Notes: generated by a model not told the origin, from the letters alone. Numbered from the stretch's first letter, positions 27,072-36,365 are shown. The stretch: DNA of 64,000 bases from Hyphomicrobium facile (GCF_900116175.1 NZ_FPCH01000001.1:746501-810500), one strand, 5' to 3'. Program-made: numbers and translations.

Positions 27072-27644
27072 GTGAGTACTGAAGCACTAGAACCGAACCG
27101 CCGGGATTTTCTGGTGGTGGCCGGCAACGCTTTCGTTGCTGTCGGCGCGGCGTCACTACTTTGGCCCTTCATTCAACAGATGAATCCCGACGCCAGCACC
27201 ATGGCGCTCTCGTCGGTCGAGGTCGATCTGTCGCCGGTGAAGGAAGGCCAGGCCATCACCGCGATGTGGCGCGGCAAGCCGATCTTCATCCGCAACCGTA
27301 CGAAAGCCGAAGTCGAGGCGGCGGAGAACGTCGACGTCAAGACGCTGCCGGACGACAACGCGCGTAACGAAAACTTGCCGGGCGACGAGCCTGGAACCGA
27401 CGCCAATCGCACCATCAAGGGCCATGAGAACTGGATCGTGCTCATCGGTATCTGCACGCATCTCGGGTGCATTCCGAAGGGCCAGGCCATGGGCGACGAG
27501 CGCGGCGAGTACGGCGGTTGGTTCTGCCCCTGCCACGGCTCTGTCTACGATACCTCCGGACGCATTCGAAAGGGTCCGGCACCGCGAAATCTCGAGGTGC
27601 CGACCTATGCGTTCACGACTGATACAAAAATAAAGATCGGTTAG
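27072..27644 (+). CDS. petA: Ubiquinol-cytochrome c reductase, Rieske iron-sulfur subunit
   Basis: The 190-residue protein has a twin-Arg motif NRRDFLVV and one N-terminal membrane helix, followed by the Rieske cluster boxes CTHLGC and CPCHGS near residues 137-158. It carries electrons from ubiquinol to cytochrome c1 on the periplasmic side; the RR motif indicates Tat export. GTG 27072 is chosen because GAGAGG lies six bases upstream; an in-frame ATG at 27057 would add five residues. First gene of the petABC operon, 13 bases before petB. Confidence 0.96.
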   Translation: MSTEALEPNRRDFLVVAGNAFVAVGAASLLWPFIQQMNPDASTMALSSVEVDLSPVKEGQAITAMWRGKPIFIRNRTKAEVEAAENVDVKTLPDDNARNENLPGDEPGTDANRTIKGHENWIVLIGICTHLGCIPKGQAMGDERGEYGGWFCPCHGSVYDTSGRIRKGPAPRNLEVPTYAFTTDTKIKIG

Positions 27645-27657
27645 GGGGAAAGCGGAC

Positions 27658-28974
27658 ATGGGAGGTCACACTTCGAATTACGTGCCGACGTCGCGCTGGG
27701 GAAAATGGCTTGATGAGCGGTTGCCCATCGCCCGGTTGATGCAAAGCTCGTTCGTCGATTATCCGACGCCGCGCAACTTGAACTATCTCTGGACGTTCGG
27801 CGGGATCCTGACGGTTTGCCTTTTGGCGCAGATCGTAACGGGCGTCGTTCTCGCGATGCATTACCAGCCGAGCGATGCCGGCGCGTTCAATTCCATCGAG
27901 CACATACGCCGCGACGTGAACTACGGCTGGATGCTGCGCAATCTGCACTCCGTCGGCGCGTCGATGTTCTTCCTCGCCGTCTACATCCATATCTTCCGCG
28001 GATTCTACTACGGCTCGTACAAGGCGCCGCGCGAGGTTCTTTGGATACTGGGCGTCATCATCATGCTGTTGATGATGGCAACGGCGTTCATGGGCTACAC
28101 GCTTCCGTGGGGCCAGATGAGCTTCTGGGGCGTCACCGTCATCACCAATCTCTTTTCCGCGCTCGATACGATCTATCCCGGCTTGGGAACGGCGATCGTC
28201 GAATGGCTGTGGGGCGGATACGCGGTCTCGGGCGTAACGCTCAATCGCTTCTTCGCCCTGCATTACCTCCTGCCGTTCGTGTTGACCGGCGTCGTCGGCC
28301 TCCATATCTGGGCGCTGCATGTCGTTGGCCAGAACAATCCGACCGGGCTCGACATCAAGCAGCCGTCCGACACCGTGCCGATGCATCCTTATGCGACGGC
28401 GAAGGACTCGGTCGGGCTCTTCGCGTTCCTCATCCTCTTCGCGTGGTTCGCGTTCTTCGTGCCGGACTACCTCGGGCATGCGGACAACTACGTCGAAGCC
28501 AATCCGCTCGTGACGCCGCCGCACATCGTGCCTGAATGGTACTTCCTGCCGTTCTACGCGATCCTCCGCGCCTTCACGAGTTCGTTCCTCGGCATTCCGC
28601 TTGGGCAATATGCGAAGCTTTGCGGCGTGGTCGCGATGTTCTCGGCCGTGATCCTCATCGCGTTCGCTCCCTGGCTCGATACGTCCCGGGTGCGTTCGGC
28701 GAAGTACCGGCCGATCTTCAAATGGTTCTTCTGGTTCTTCCTCTTCACCTGCGTAGCGCTGGGCTATCTCGGCTCCAAGCCGGCCGAAGGGATTTACGTG
28801 ATCGCGTCGCAGATCTTCACGCTCTGCTACTTCCTGTTCTTCCTCGCGGTGATGCCGATCGTGGGCCTCATCGAAACGCCAAGCCGGTTGCCACGCTCAA
28901 TTACCGACGACGTCTTGAGTAAGGGCGGGACCGGGTTGCCGACGGGAGCGACTGCTGCTCCTGAATCGCGTTGA
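27658..28974 (+). CDS. petB: Cytochrome b of the bc1 complex
   Basis: The 438-residue integral membrane protein has eight hydrophobic helices. The four haem-ligand histidines sit in helices B and D ([22 protein letters not shown] and a second pair in HYLLPFVL...[11 protein letters not shown]). The Qo-site motif PEWY is present in [14 protein letters not shown]. It holds both b haems and the quinol oxidation and reduction sites. AGGGGGAAAGCGGAC lies before the start. It sits between petA and petC with gaps of only 13 bases, one transcript. Confidence 0.97.
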   Translation: MGGHTSNYVPTSRWGKWLDERLPIARLMQSSFVDYPTPRNLNYLWTFGGILTVCLLAQIVTGVVLAMHYQPSDAGAFNSIEHIRRDVNYGWMLRNLHSVGASMFFLAVYIHIFRGFYYGSYKAPREVLWILGVIIMLLMMATAFMGYTLPWGQMSFWGVTVITNLFSALDTIYPGLGTAIVEWLWGGYAVSGVTLNRFFALHYLLPFVLTGVVGLHIWALHVVGQNNPTGLDIKQPSDTVPMHPYATAKDSVGLFAFLILFAWFAFFVPDYLGHADNYVEANPLVTPPHIVPEWYFLPFYAILRAFTSSFLGIPLGQYAKLCGVVAMFSAVILIAFAPWLDTSRVRSAKYRPIFKWFFWFFLFTCVALGYLGSKPAEGIYVIASQIFTLCYFLFFLAVMPIVGLIETPSRLPRSITDDVLSKGGTGLPTGATAAPESR

Positions 28975-28987
28975 GAGGAGAGAAAAC

Positions 28988-29848
28988 ATGAAAAAGCATC
29001 TTTCTCTCACTCTGCTGTCGATGGTTGCGGCAACCGTTGCCATGGGTAGCCTGTCGGCCGAAGAAGCCGGTCATCAGGAGATCGAGCGGCAGAAATGGTC
29101 GTTCAGCGGGTTCACCGGTCAGTTCGACAAGGCGCAGCTTCAGCGCGGCTTTCAGGTCTACAAGGAAGTCTGCGCCGCGTGCCACGGCTTGAAGCGGGTG
29201 GCGTTCCGCAACCTGGTGCAGCCGGGCGGGCCGGAATTTCCTGAAGACGCGGTGAAGGAACTTGCCGCGACGTGGCCGAACCAGATCACCGACGGTCCGA
29301 ACGACGAAGGCAAGATGTTCGAGCGGCCGCCGTTGCTGTCCGATCCGATCCGCGGGCCCTATCACAACGACAACGAAGCGCGGGCGTCGCAGAACGGAGC
29401 GTTACCGCCCGATCTCTCGCTCATCGCGAGGGCTCGCGACAGCCATCGGGAGGCGAGCTGGTACATCCATCCGTTCCTGATGCTCGGCGACATCCTCAAT
29501 GCGTATCAGGAAGGTGGCGCGAACTATATCTACGCGCTGCTGACCGAGTATTCGGATGCCCCGGCCGACTACAAGCTGACGGACGGAAAGTACTACAACA
29601 AGGCGTTTCCGGGCCATCAGATCGCCATGCCGCCGCCGCTGTCGGATGGCGTCGTCGCCTACCAGGATGGCACTCCGTCGACGGTCGACCATTACTCCCA
29701 TGACGTTGTCGCATTTCTGTCATGGGCGGCCGATCCGTCGCTCGATCAGCGCAAGCGCATCGGATGGCAGGTCATCCTGTATCTGATCGTCACGACGGGG
29801 CTGCTCTATCTCGGCAAGAAGCGGATCTGGAAAAACATCAAGCACTGA
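28988..29848 (+). CDS. petC: Cytochrome c1 of the bc1 complex
   Basis: The 286-residue protein has a Sec signal peptide (MKKHLSLTLLSMVAATVAMG), a c-type haem box CAACH at about residues 62-66, a Met-ligand region IAMPPPL and a C-terminal anchor (WQVILYLIVTTGLLYLGKKR). It passes electrons from the Rieske protein to soluble or membrane cytochrome c. GAGAGGAGAGAAAAC precedes the ATG. Last gene of petABC, followed by a terminator. Confidence 0.96.
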   Translation: MKKHLSLTLLSMVAATVAMGSLSAEEAGHQEIERQKWSFSGFTGQFDKAQLQRGFQVYKEVCAACHGLKRVAFRNLVQPGGPEFPEDAVKELAATWPNQITDGPNDEGKMFERPPLLSDPIRGPYHNDNEARASQNGALPPDLSLIARARDSHREASWYIHPFLMLGDILNAYQEGGANYIYALLTEYSDAPADYKLTDGKYYNKAFPGHQIAMPPPLSDGVVAYQDGTPSTVDHYSHDVVAFLSWAADPSLDQRKRIGWQVILYLIVTTGLLYLGKKRIWKNIKH

Positions 29849-29903
29849 CCGCTTTCATGTGACGGGTTCCGGTCATCGGCCCCGCGCCGATTTGCAAACT
29901 GAT

Positions 29904-29930
29904 AAAAAGCCTCGCTCGCGGGGCTTTTTT
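29904..29930 (+). terminator. petABC terminator
   Basis: The stem AAAAAGCCTCGC pairs with GCGGGGCTTTTT (one T-G wobble) and ends in six T residues. It separates petC from mtnP. Confidence 0.85.
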
Positions 29931-29974
29931 CCGTTTATTTGTCAGCGTGATCGAGGACAGGGGAGCAAACGGGC

Positions 29975-30847
29975 ATGACGACTTCGGTTCTGGGCATTGT
30001 GGGCGGCAGCGGCTTCTATCATCTGCCGGGTCTCGCGAACCCTGAATGGAAGACCATCGAAAGTCCCTGGGGGGCGCCTTCGGACGATGTGCTTTTTGCG
30101 GACATCGACGGGCTTCCCATCCGCTTTCTGCCGCGGCACGGACGCGGTCATAAATTATCGCCCGGCGGCATCAATTACCGCGCGAACATCGATGTCCTGA
30201 AGCGGGCGGGCGTGACCGATCTCGTTTCCGTTTCGGCGTGCGGGTCACTCAAGAAGAAGTACAAGCCCGGCGACTTCGTACTTCCCGATCAGTTCATCGA
30301 CCGGACGTTCGCGCGCGAAAAATCATTCTTCGGCAACGGCTGCGTCGCGCACGTCGCGATGGGCGATCCAATCAGCCCGCTCTTGTTCAAGGCGCTCGAA
30401 AAGGCGGCGAAGACGGAAGAGATCGACGTGCATCGGGGCGGTGTCTATCTCGCGATGGAAGGCCCGCAGTTCTCGACGCGCGCCGAGAGCAATCTCTACC
30501 GCTCCTGGGACTGCGACGTCATCGGCATGACCAACATGCCGGAAGCCAAGCTCGCTCGCGAGGCCGAGATTTGTTACGCGAGCGTTGCCATGGTCACCGA
30601 TTACGACTGCTGGCACGATGATCACGGCGATGTCGATGTGGCCGCGATCCTCGAGGTGATGAAGGACAATACGGCAAAGGCGCAGAGGCTCGTTGCCCGG
30701 CTGGCGCGTGATTTTCCGCGCGAACACCCGGCTTGCCCGATCGGCTCGGACCGGTCGCTCGAGGTTGCGATCATCACGCCGCCGGAGGCTCGTGATCCGG
30801 AGCTGTTGAAGAAGCTCGAAGCGATTGCGGGGCGCGTTCTTCTCTAA
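29975..30847 (+). CDS. mtnP: S-methyl-5'-thioadenosine phosphorylase
   Basis: The 290-residue protein resembles the human MTAP-type trimeric phosphorylases: phosphate loop IVGGSGFY at the N-terminus, PRHGRGHKLSPGGINYRANI, VYLAMEGPQFSTRAE and the base-binding loop VTDYDCWHDD. It splits methylthioadenosine (from polyamine synthesis, quorum signals, or BtaA) with phosphate to adenine and methylthioribose-1-phosphate. The next genes on this strand are apt, which takes the adenine, and mtnA, which takes the sugar phosphate. ATG 29975 follows GGGGAGCAAACGGGC. Confidence 0.93.
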   Translation: MTTSVLGIVGGSGFYHLPGLANPEWKTIESPWGAPSDDVLFADIDGLPIRFLPRHGRGHKLSPGGINYRANIDVLKRAGVTDLVSVSACGSLKKKYKPGDFVLPDQFIDRTFAREKSFFGNGCVAHVAMGDPISPLLFKALEKAAKTEEIDVHRGGVYLAMEGPQFSTRAESNLYRSWDCDVIGMTNMPEAKLAREAEICYASVAMVTDYDCWHDDHGDVDVAAILEVMKDNTAKAQRLVARLARDFPREHPACPIGSDRSLEVAIITPPEARDPELLKKLEAIAGRVLL

Positions 30848-30860
30848 GGCTGCCGCTCGC

Positions 30861-31295
30861 TCAATTCGGGAAGCTGATCAGGATCTTCATCTTGATCAGG
30901 GCCGGGAAGAGCGCTTCCAAAGCCGCGCCCATTACCCACAGGATAGCGCCCAGCAGGAACAGGGCCGGGATGCTTGCGATCACCGCCTTCAGAAAGAAGG
31001 TGACGAGATCGACGAACGGAACGTCGAAGCGGCGGACCGAAGCCGAAACGAGTTGCTGGTCGCCGGCGGTGTCGAGGTCGCTTGACGCGTAGGTGTCGGG
31101 CCGAGGACGCGCGCGGCGATCTGCAACTCCCATCGGCAAGGTCGGCGCGGCGGCGCGCTCCTGCTCGGCGCGTTCGCGCGCCTCGCGTGCGCGAGCCTCC
31201 TTTTCGCGGCGGAACGTTCGGGGCAGGTCTTCCTGGTCATCCAAGATTGGGTCGAACTCTGGGCCGGCCGTTGCGGAGGGGCTTTGGGCTGCCAT
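30861..31295 (-). CDS. Membrane protein of unknown function
   Basis: The 144-residue protein has a long charged N-terminal region (residues 20-50 rich in Arg and Glu, RREKEARAREARERAEQERA, likely helical coiled coil), a linker, then a hydrophobic segment FVDLVTFFLKAVIASIPALFLLGAILWVMGAALEALFPAL with one or two membrane helices. ATG 31295 has GAAGGA seven bases upstream. It is read against the flow of the mtnP-apt-mtnA cluster and sits between mtnP and apt. No known family. Confidence 0.65.
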   Translation of the reverse strand: MAAQSPSATAGPEFDPILDDQEDLPRTFRREKEARAREARERAEQERAAAPTLPMGVADRRARPRPDTYASSDLDTAGDQQLVSASVRRFDVPFVDLVTFFLKAVIASIPALFLLGAILWVMGAALEALFPALIKMKILISFPN

Positions 31296-31423
31296 CACGA
31301 AGTCCTTCAAGCAAATGTCATGGGCCCGTGCCGAATCATTCAGCACAGTTGCGTTGCTCTAAAACTATCTAGAAGCGAGAGATATTGCTATTTTGCGCCG
31401 TCAATTTGGCGGGAGTGAGCCAC

Positions 31424-31963
31424 GTGAAGAACTTGGACGGCCTTGAAGAGCTTATTCGAACGATCCCCGATTATCCGAAGCCGGGCATCATGTTCCGGGA
31501 CATCACCACGCTGCTCGCCGATCCCATCGGGCTCAAAAAAGCCATCAAGGGAATGGCGAAGCCGTTCGAGGATGGCAAAGTCGACGCGGTCGCCGGCATC
31601 GAAGCGCGAGGGTTCATCCTGGGCGGCGCCATCGCCGATCGTCTCGAATGCGGGTTCATTCCGATCCGCAAGAAGGGCAAGCTGCCATGGAAGACGATCG
31701 GGCAGGAGTACACGCTCGAGTACGGCGTCGACGTGATCGAGATTCATGAGGATGCCGTCGAGCCGGGTTCGCGCGTGCTCATCGTCGACGATCTGATCGC
31801 GACGGGGGGAACGGCGGAAGCCGCCGTGAAGCTCATTCGGCGTTCGGGAGGAAATGTCGTCGGCGCGACATTCATCGTCGACCTTCCCGATCTCGGCGGC
31901 ATGCAGCGTCTCGATGCCCTTGGCATTCCCCGCCACGCGCTCATCGCGTTCGGCGGGCACTAG
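31424..31963 (+). CDS. apt: Adenine phosphoribosyltransferase
   Basis: The 179-residue protein has the PRPP-binding loop VLIVDDLIATGGTA (about 120-133), the N-terminal IRTIPDYPKPGIMFRDITTLL and GIEARGFILG of Apt. It joins adenine and PRPP to AMP. Beside mtnP this is a logical partner that recycles the adenine set free from methylthioadenosine. GTG 31424 with GGGAGTGAG upstream gives the usual family length; longer in-frame starts at 31385 add atypical residues. Confidence 0.94.
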   Translation: MKNLDGLEELIRTIPDYPKPGIMFRDITTLLADPIGLKKAIKGMAKPFEDGKVDAVAGIEARGFILGGAIADRLECGFIPIRKKGKLPWKTIGQEYTLEYGVDVIEIHEDAVEPGSRVLIVDDLIATGGTAEAAVKLIRRSGGNVVGATFIVDLPDLGGMQRLDALGIPRHALIAFGGH

Positions 31964-31972
31964 GTCGCCACA

Positions 31973-32194
31973 TTGGACCTGCCGAAGGAACATATTGCCG
32001 ATGCGCTCGATCGCATCGCCCGTTGGCGGGCGGATCCCGACGCGGCGCAGGACTGTCCGGTTTGTGGGGCGCCTGGCGTCGAGATCGTGGACCGGTCAGC
32101 GCGCCCGTATTCGGAGTGGTACGTTTTAAAGTGTGCGGCGTGCGGCCTCGACGCTTCGCTTCACATTCCGTTACCGGGTCCTGCTACATATTGA
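31973..32194 (+). CDS. Small zinc-ribbon protein
   Basis: The 73-residue protein has two knuckles, CPVCG (about 28-32) and CAACG (about 54-58), expected to hold one zinc. It begins with TTG nine bases after apt and ends two bases before the alpha/beta hydrolase start, so it is part of the same transcript. No family recognised; it may be a structural or nucleic-acid-binding protein. Confidence 0.68.
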   Translation: MDLPKEHIADALDRIARWRADPDAAQDCPVCGAPGVEIVDRSARPYSEWYVLKCAACGLDASLHIPLPGPATY

Positions 32195-32196
32195 GC

Positions 32197-32907
32197 ATGG
32201 TGAACGATGCGCCCGAGATTGTTCTCTTACCGGGTCTTGATGGAACGGGAGACCTGTTCGATCGGGTTGCTCCGCATCTTGCCCGGGAGTTCAAGGTCAA
32301 CGTCGTCCGCTATCCGCAGGACCCGACGCTCGGGTATGCCGGGTATGTAGAGCTCGTCCGCCATGAGATCGGCAGCAGGCCCGTCTATGTGCTGGGCGAA
32401 TCCTTCTCGGGGCCGGTTGCGGTTCTTGTTGCGTCGCAGCTTCGAGACCAGGTGCGGGGGATCGTGCTCGCCGCTACATTCATCAAGAACCCTTGGCCGC
32501 AGTGGCTCATGCGGAGGGCCGCACGCGTCGATCCTCGTTCGACGCCTCGCAACATTCGGGATGCCATGCTCATGGGCCCCTTCAGCGATAAGGAGCTTCG
32601 CGACAAGGTCGAGGACATAGTTCGCGCGTTGTCGCGTCCGGTGCGGGCGGCGCGGCTGCGGGCGGCGGCGGAGGTGGATGTCAGACGAGACTTCATGCGC
32701 CTCGAGTGTCCAGTCCTTGCACTGCACGGACGCTCCGATTGGCTGGTGCGGAAAGCACCCATGCAGAAGGCTATCGGCGAAAAGGGGAGGGCGCGCATGA
32801 TCGTCTTCCCGGCGGCACATATGCTACTTCAGACGCGGCCGGCGGAAACCGCGACCGAAATCATCGAATTCACGCGATCGTCGGCGGAGGAAAACTATGA
32901 AGCTTGA
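32197..32907 (+). CDS. Alpha/beta hydrolase
   Basis: The 236-residue protein has the alpha/beta hydrolase layout: oxyanion-side LLPGLDGTGDLF (about 10-21), nucleophile elbow GESFSG (about 65-70), a catalytic acid in HGRSDWLV (about 185) and a late His in FPAAHMLLQTRP (about 213). There is no signal peptide. The 3' end overlaps the start of mtnA by 11 bases, so the two are probably translated together. A role linked to methylthioadenosine salvage is possible but unproven; a generic esterase or lipase is the alternative. Confidence 0.85.
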   Translation: MVNDAPEIVLLPGLDGTGDLFDRVAPHLAREFKVNVVRYPQDPTLGYAGYVELVRHEIGSRPVYVLGESFSGPVAVLVASQLRDQVRGIVLAATFIKNPWPQWLMRRAARVDPRSTPRNIRDAMLMGPFSDKELRDKVEDIVRALSRPVRAARLRAAAEVDVRRDFMRLECPVLALHGRSDWLVRKAPMQKAIGEKGRARMIVFPAAHMLLQTRPAETATEIIEFTRSSAEENYEA

Positions 32908-33997
32908 TGGGGTCTCCTCGCGCACGATCTGGCTCGATAGCGACGGCTGGTCGGTCGGCATTATCGACCAGACGGTGCTGCCGCACACACTCGTGCGATT
33001 GACGCTCAAGACCGTCGAGGATGCGGCGCACGCAATCAAATCGATGCAGGTTCGTGGCGCGCCGTTGATCGGCGTGACCGCTGCCTACGGCGTGGCGCTG
33101 GCGATGCGTGCCGACGCTTCGGATGCCGGCCTCGATCGGGCGGTCAGGTTTCTCGGCGAACAACGTCCGACGGCCGTCAATCTGCGCTGGGCGCTCGAGG
33201 ATCTTCGCGCGACGCTTGCGCCGCTTGCCGTCGATGCCCGAGCGGCTGCCGCCTACGACCGTGCGGGCAAACTGGCGGAAGACGATGTCGAGACGTGCCG
33301 GCAGATCGGGGTGAACGGGCTTCGCCTCATTGCAGACATCGCCGGGAAGAAAGGCGGCCGGCCGGTCAACGTTCTCACTCACTGCAACGCCGGCTGGCTT
33401 GCGTGTGTCGACTGGGGAACGGCGACATCGCCGATCTATCAGGCGCATGATGCAGGCATAAATGTTCACGTCTGGGTCGATGAGACTCGGCCGCGCAATC
33501 AGGGTGCCGCCTTGACGGCGTTCGAGCTTCTTCAGCACGGCGTTCCGCACAGCCTCATCGCCGATAATGCGGGCGGGCACTTCATGCAGCGCGGCGATGT
33601 CGATCTCGTCATCGTCGGGACGGATCGCGTGACGGCGAACGGGGATGTCGCGAACAAGATCGGCACGTACCTCAAGGCGCTGGCGGCGAAAGATACCGGT
33701 GTCCCGTTTTATGTCGCGCTTCCCTATTCCACGATCGATTGGCGTACGGACAGGGGCGCGGACATTCCCATCGAAGAGCGGAGCGAGGACGAGGTGCTGC
33801 GCGTCCAGGGCAAGCTTGCCAATGGCGACGTCGGGTCGGTTCTGATTGCGGCGGACGGAACGCCGGCGCGCAATCCGGCCTTCGACATGACGCCTGCGAG
33901 GCTCGTTACCGGTTTCATAACGGAGCGTGGCATTTGCCCGGCCTCGCGCGAGGGGCTCAAATCGCTTTATCCCGAAAAAACGAGCGCGGCGGCGTGA
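32897..33997 (+). CDS. mtnA: Methylthioribose-1-phosphate isomerase
   Basis: The 366-residue protein carries the MtnA signatures: MQVRGAPLIGVTAAYG, the catalytic Cys in LTHCNAG (about residue 160), VDETRPRNQGA, and the catalytic Asp in IVGTDRVTANGDVANKIGTY. It turns methylthioribose-1-phosphate into methylthioribulose-1-phosphate. It is not an eIF2B-like or ribose-1,5-bisphosphate isomerase, since the MtnA-specific Cys and Asp are in place. Overlaps the hydrolase upstream and the aldolase downstream (shared TGATGA). Confidence 0.94.
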   Translation: MKLDGVSSRTIWLDSDGWSVGIIDQTVLPHTLVRLTLKTVEDAAHAIKSMQVRGAPLIGVTAAYGVALAMRADASDAGLDRAVRFLGEQRPTAVNLRWALEDLRATLAPLAVDARAAAAYDRAGKLAEDDVETCRQIGVNGLRLIADIAGKKGGRPVNVLTHCNAGWLACVDWGTATSPIYQAHDAGINVHVWVDETRPRNQGAALTAFELLQHGVPHSLIADNAGGHFMQRGDVDLVIVGTDRVTANGDVANKIGTYLKALAAKDTGVPFYVALPYSTIDWRTDRGADIPIEERSEDEVLRVQGKLANGDVGSVLIAADGTPARNPAFDMTPARLVTGFITERGICPASREGLKSLYPEKTSAAA

Positions 33998-34680
33998 TGA
34001 GCGAAAAACGCGAGAGCGAAAAAGCATTGCGGAAAGAGATCATCGCGACGGCTCGCGCGATGAGCCGCTCGGGTCTCACGCCAGGCCGGTCAGGCAACGT
34101 TTCATGCCGTTTCAAGGGCGGCATGCTGATCACGCCCTCCGGAAAGCGCTACGAGGAGACGGAGCCGGAAGACGTCGTCTTCGTCGCGGCAGATGGGAGC
34201 GTTCCCAAAGGGCAATCGAAGCCCTCGACCGAATGGCATTTTCATTTGGCTGCCTACGGGGCACGTCCGGATCGGAACGCCGTCGTTCATACGCACTCGA
34301 CGCATGCGACAGTGTTGGCGTGCGCGCGTAAACCAATTCCGGCGTTCCATTACATGGTGGCTGTAGCAGGCGGAAAAGACATCCCGTGCGTGCCGTACGC
34401 GACGTTCGGTACGGAAGAACTTGCGCGGCATGTCGTTGCAGGCCTGAAGGAGCGAGACGCGTGTCTTATGGCCAATCACGGTCAAATTGCGCTTGGCAGA
34501 TCGCTCAGTTACGCTCTCGAACTTGCCATTGAAGTGGAAGTCCTGGCGGAGCATTATTATAAAGTACTGAGCATCGGTGAGAGCCATGTGCTCGATGACG
34601 CCGAAATGCGAAAAATAGTCGAGAAATTCAAGGGTTATGGCCAAAATGCCGATCCAGATCAGACAGATGGTTCAGTCTAA
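33997..34680 (+). CDS. Class II aldolase, probable methylthioribulose-1-phosphate aldolase (Ald2-like)
   Basis: The 227-residue protein has the class II aldolase/adducin metal site: the His pair in VVHTHSTHATVLA (about 92-100) and a third His in MANHGQIALG, plus SGNVSCR and TPSG for substrate phosphate binding. It is similar to fuculose-phosphate aldolases. Its ATG overlaps the mtnA stop, so the substrate is very likely the MtnA product. Ald2 of Rhodospirillum rubrum splits methylthioribulose-1-phosphate to DHAP and methylthioacetaldehyde (the DHAP shunt). The alternative, a MtnB dehydratase, has the same fold, but no mtnC or mtnD is present here. Confidence 0.82.
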   Translation: MSEKRESEKALRKEIIATARAMSRSGLTPGRSGNVSCRFKGGMLITPSGKRYEETEPEDVVFVAADGSVPKGQSKPSTEWHFHLAAYGARPDRNAVVHTHSTHATVLACARKPIPAFHYMVAVAGGKDIPCVPYATFGTEELARHVVAGLKERDACLMANHGQIALGRSLSYALELAIEVEVLAEHYYKVLSIGESHVLDDAEMRKIVEKFKGYGQNADPDQTDGSV

Positions 34681-34705
34681 AAAACCGGCTTGAGATCGAC
34701 TCGTC

Positions 34706-34722
34706 TATAAGATTGCCTTATA
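34706..34722 (+). promoter_or_regulatory. Inverted repeat upstream of catalase
   Basis: TATAA (34706-34710), seven bases, TTATA (34718-34722), about 80 bases before the catalase start. The ATAA-N7-TTAT form recalls a half of an OxyR site (ATAG-N7-CTAT), but the second half is not evident. Confidence 0.3.
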
Positions 34723-34801
34723 AGTTTTTCCTGAAAAAAAGATTGGTATCTTAAGTTTTACTGATCTAGGTCCGTTTCGGTTTCTCCAGAAGGACGTCCA
34801 C

Positions 34802-36307
34802 ATGACTGATAAAAAACTCACAACCACCGCCGGCGCCCCGGTCGCCGACAATCAGAATTCGCTGTCGGCGGGACCGCGCGGTCCGCTGCTCATGCAAGAC
34901 TATCAGCTTCTCGAGAAGCTTGCGCACCAGAACCGCGAGCGTATTCCCGAGCGCACAGTGCATGCCAAGGGCTGGGGCGCTTTCGGCACGCTGACCATCA
35001 CCGGTGACATCTCCAAGTTCACGAAGGCCGCCGCGCTGCAGCCGGGCGCCAAAACCGAGATGCTGCTGCGCTGCTCGACCGTGGCCGGCGAGCTCGGCGC
35101 CGCCGACGCCGAGCGCGACGTGCGCGGCTTCGCGATCAAATTCTACACCACCGAAGGCAACTGGGATCTCGTCGGCAACAACACGCCGGTGTTCTTCGTT
35201 CGCGATCCTTACAAGTTCCCAGACTTCATTCACACGCAGAAGCGGCATCCGAAGACCAACATGCGTTCGCCGACGGCGATGTGGGATTTCTGGTCGCTGT
35301 CGCCGGAAAGCCTTCATCAGGTGACGATCCTGATGTCGGATCGCGGCCTGCCAACCGACATCCGCCACATCAACGGCTACGGCTCGCACACGTACTCGCT
35401 CATCAACGCGAAGAACGAGCGTGTGTGGGTGAAATTCCACTTCAAGACGATGCAGGGCCACAAGCACTGGACGAATAAGGAAGCGGCCGACATCGTCGGT
35501 CATACCCGTGAGTCGACCCAGGAAGACCTGTTCACCTCGATCGAGAAGGGCGATTTCCCGAAGTGGAAGGTTCAGGTTCAGATCATGCCGGAGGCTGATG
35601 TCGGCAAGCACTGGTACAATCCGTTCGACCTCACCAAGGTTTGGCCGCACGGTGACTATCCGCCGATCGATATCGGCGTGATGGAATTGAACCGCAATCC
35701 GGAGAACTACTTCGCCGAGATCGAGCAGGCGGCGTTTTCGCCGTCCAACATCGTGCCGGGTATCAGCTTCTCGCCCGACAAGATGCTGCAGGCGCGCATC
35801 TTCTCGTATGCCGACGCGCACCGTTATCGCCTCGGCACCCACTACGAACATCTGCCCGTAAACGCACCGAAGTGCCCGGTTCATCACTATCACAAGGATG
35901 GTCCGATGAACTTCTTTGGCCAACAGACAGGCAGTACGGATGCCTACTACGAGCCGAACTCGTTCAACGGTCCGGTCGAAGACAAGTCGGCTTTGGAGCC
36001 GCCGCTGGCGATTTCGGGTGATGCCGAGCGCTACAATCATCGCGACGGCAACGACGACTACCGTCAGGTGACGGCGCTGTTCAATCTGTTCGACAAAGAT
36101 CAGAAGGCGCGCCTCTTTACCAACATCGCGGAAGCGATGTGGGGTATTCCGGATTTCATCGCCGAGCGTCAGCTCGCGCACTTCAAGAAGGTGCACCCGG
36201 AATACGAGGCAGGCGTGCGGACGGCGCTCGAGCACATGACGCGCGCGAAGGCTTCGGAAGCCACGCGGCAGCAGAAGATGCCGCAAGGCGCACAAGCCGC
36301 TGAATAG
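34802..36307 (+). CDS. katA: Monofunctional haem catalase
   Basis: The 501-residue protein is a clade-3-sized catalase with the distal His in [15 protein letters not shown] (about residue 54), the Asn in [11 protein letters not shown] and the proximal haem ligand Tyr in [14 protein letters not shown] (about residue 337). The length without a C-terminal flavodoxin-like domain marks it as small-subunit type. It removes hydrogen peroxide in the cytoplasm. AGAAGGACGTCCAC precedes the ATG. Transcribed alone, 121 bases after the aldolase, and ends at a strong terminator. Confidence 0.96.
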   Translation: MTDKKLTTTAGAPVADNQNSLSAGPRGPLLMQDYQLLEKLAHQNRERIPERTVHAKGWGAFGTLTITGDISKFTKAAALQPGAKTEMLLRCSTVAGELGAADAERDVRGFAIKFYTTEGNWDLVGNNTPVFFVRDPYKFPDFIHTQKRHPKTNMRSPTAMWDFWSLSPESLHQVTILMSDRGLPTDIRHINGYGSHTYSLINAKNERVWVKFHFKTMQGHKHWTNKEAADIVGHTRESTQEDLFTSIEKGDFPKWKVQVQIMPEADVGKHWYNPFDLTKVWPHGDYPPIDIGVMELNRNPENYFAEIEQAAFSPSNIVPGISFSPDKMLQARIFSYADAHRYRLGTHYEHLPVNAPKCPVHHYHKDGPMNFFGQQTGSTDAYYEPNSFNGPVEDKSALEPPLAISGDAERYNHRDGNDDYRQVTALFNLFDKDQKARLFTNIAEAMWGIPDFIAERQLAHFKKVHPEYEAGVRTALEHMTRAKASEATRQQKMPQGAQAAE

Positions 36308-36334
36308 GCAGCAAACGTCCTATCCTCGATACTG

Positions 36335-36365
36335 AAAAAGGCCCTGCTCGCGCGGGGCCTTTTTT
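36335..36365 (+). terminator. Catalase terminator
   Basis: The stem AAAAAGGCCC pairs with GGGCCTTTTT around a GC-rich loop, with the T tract forming part of the stem and tail. Confidence 0.9.

Noticed and set aside
34766..36295. A 509-codon minus-strand frame across the catalase
   Set aside because: Antisense of katA, which has all catalytic residues.
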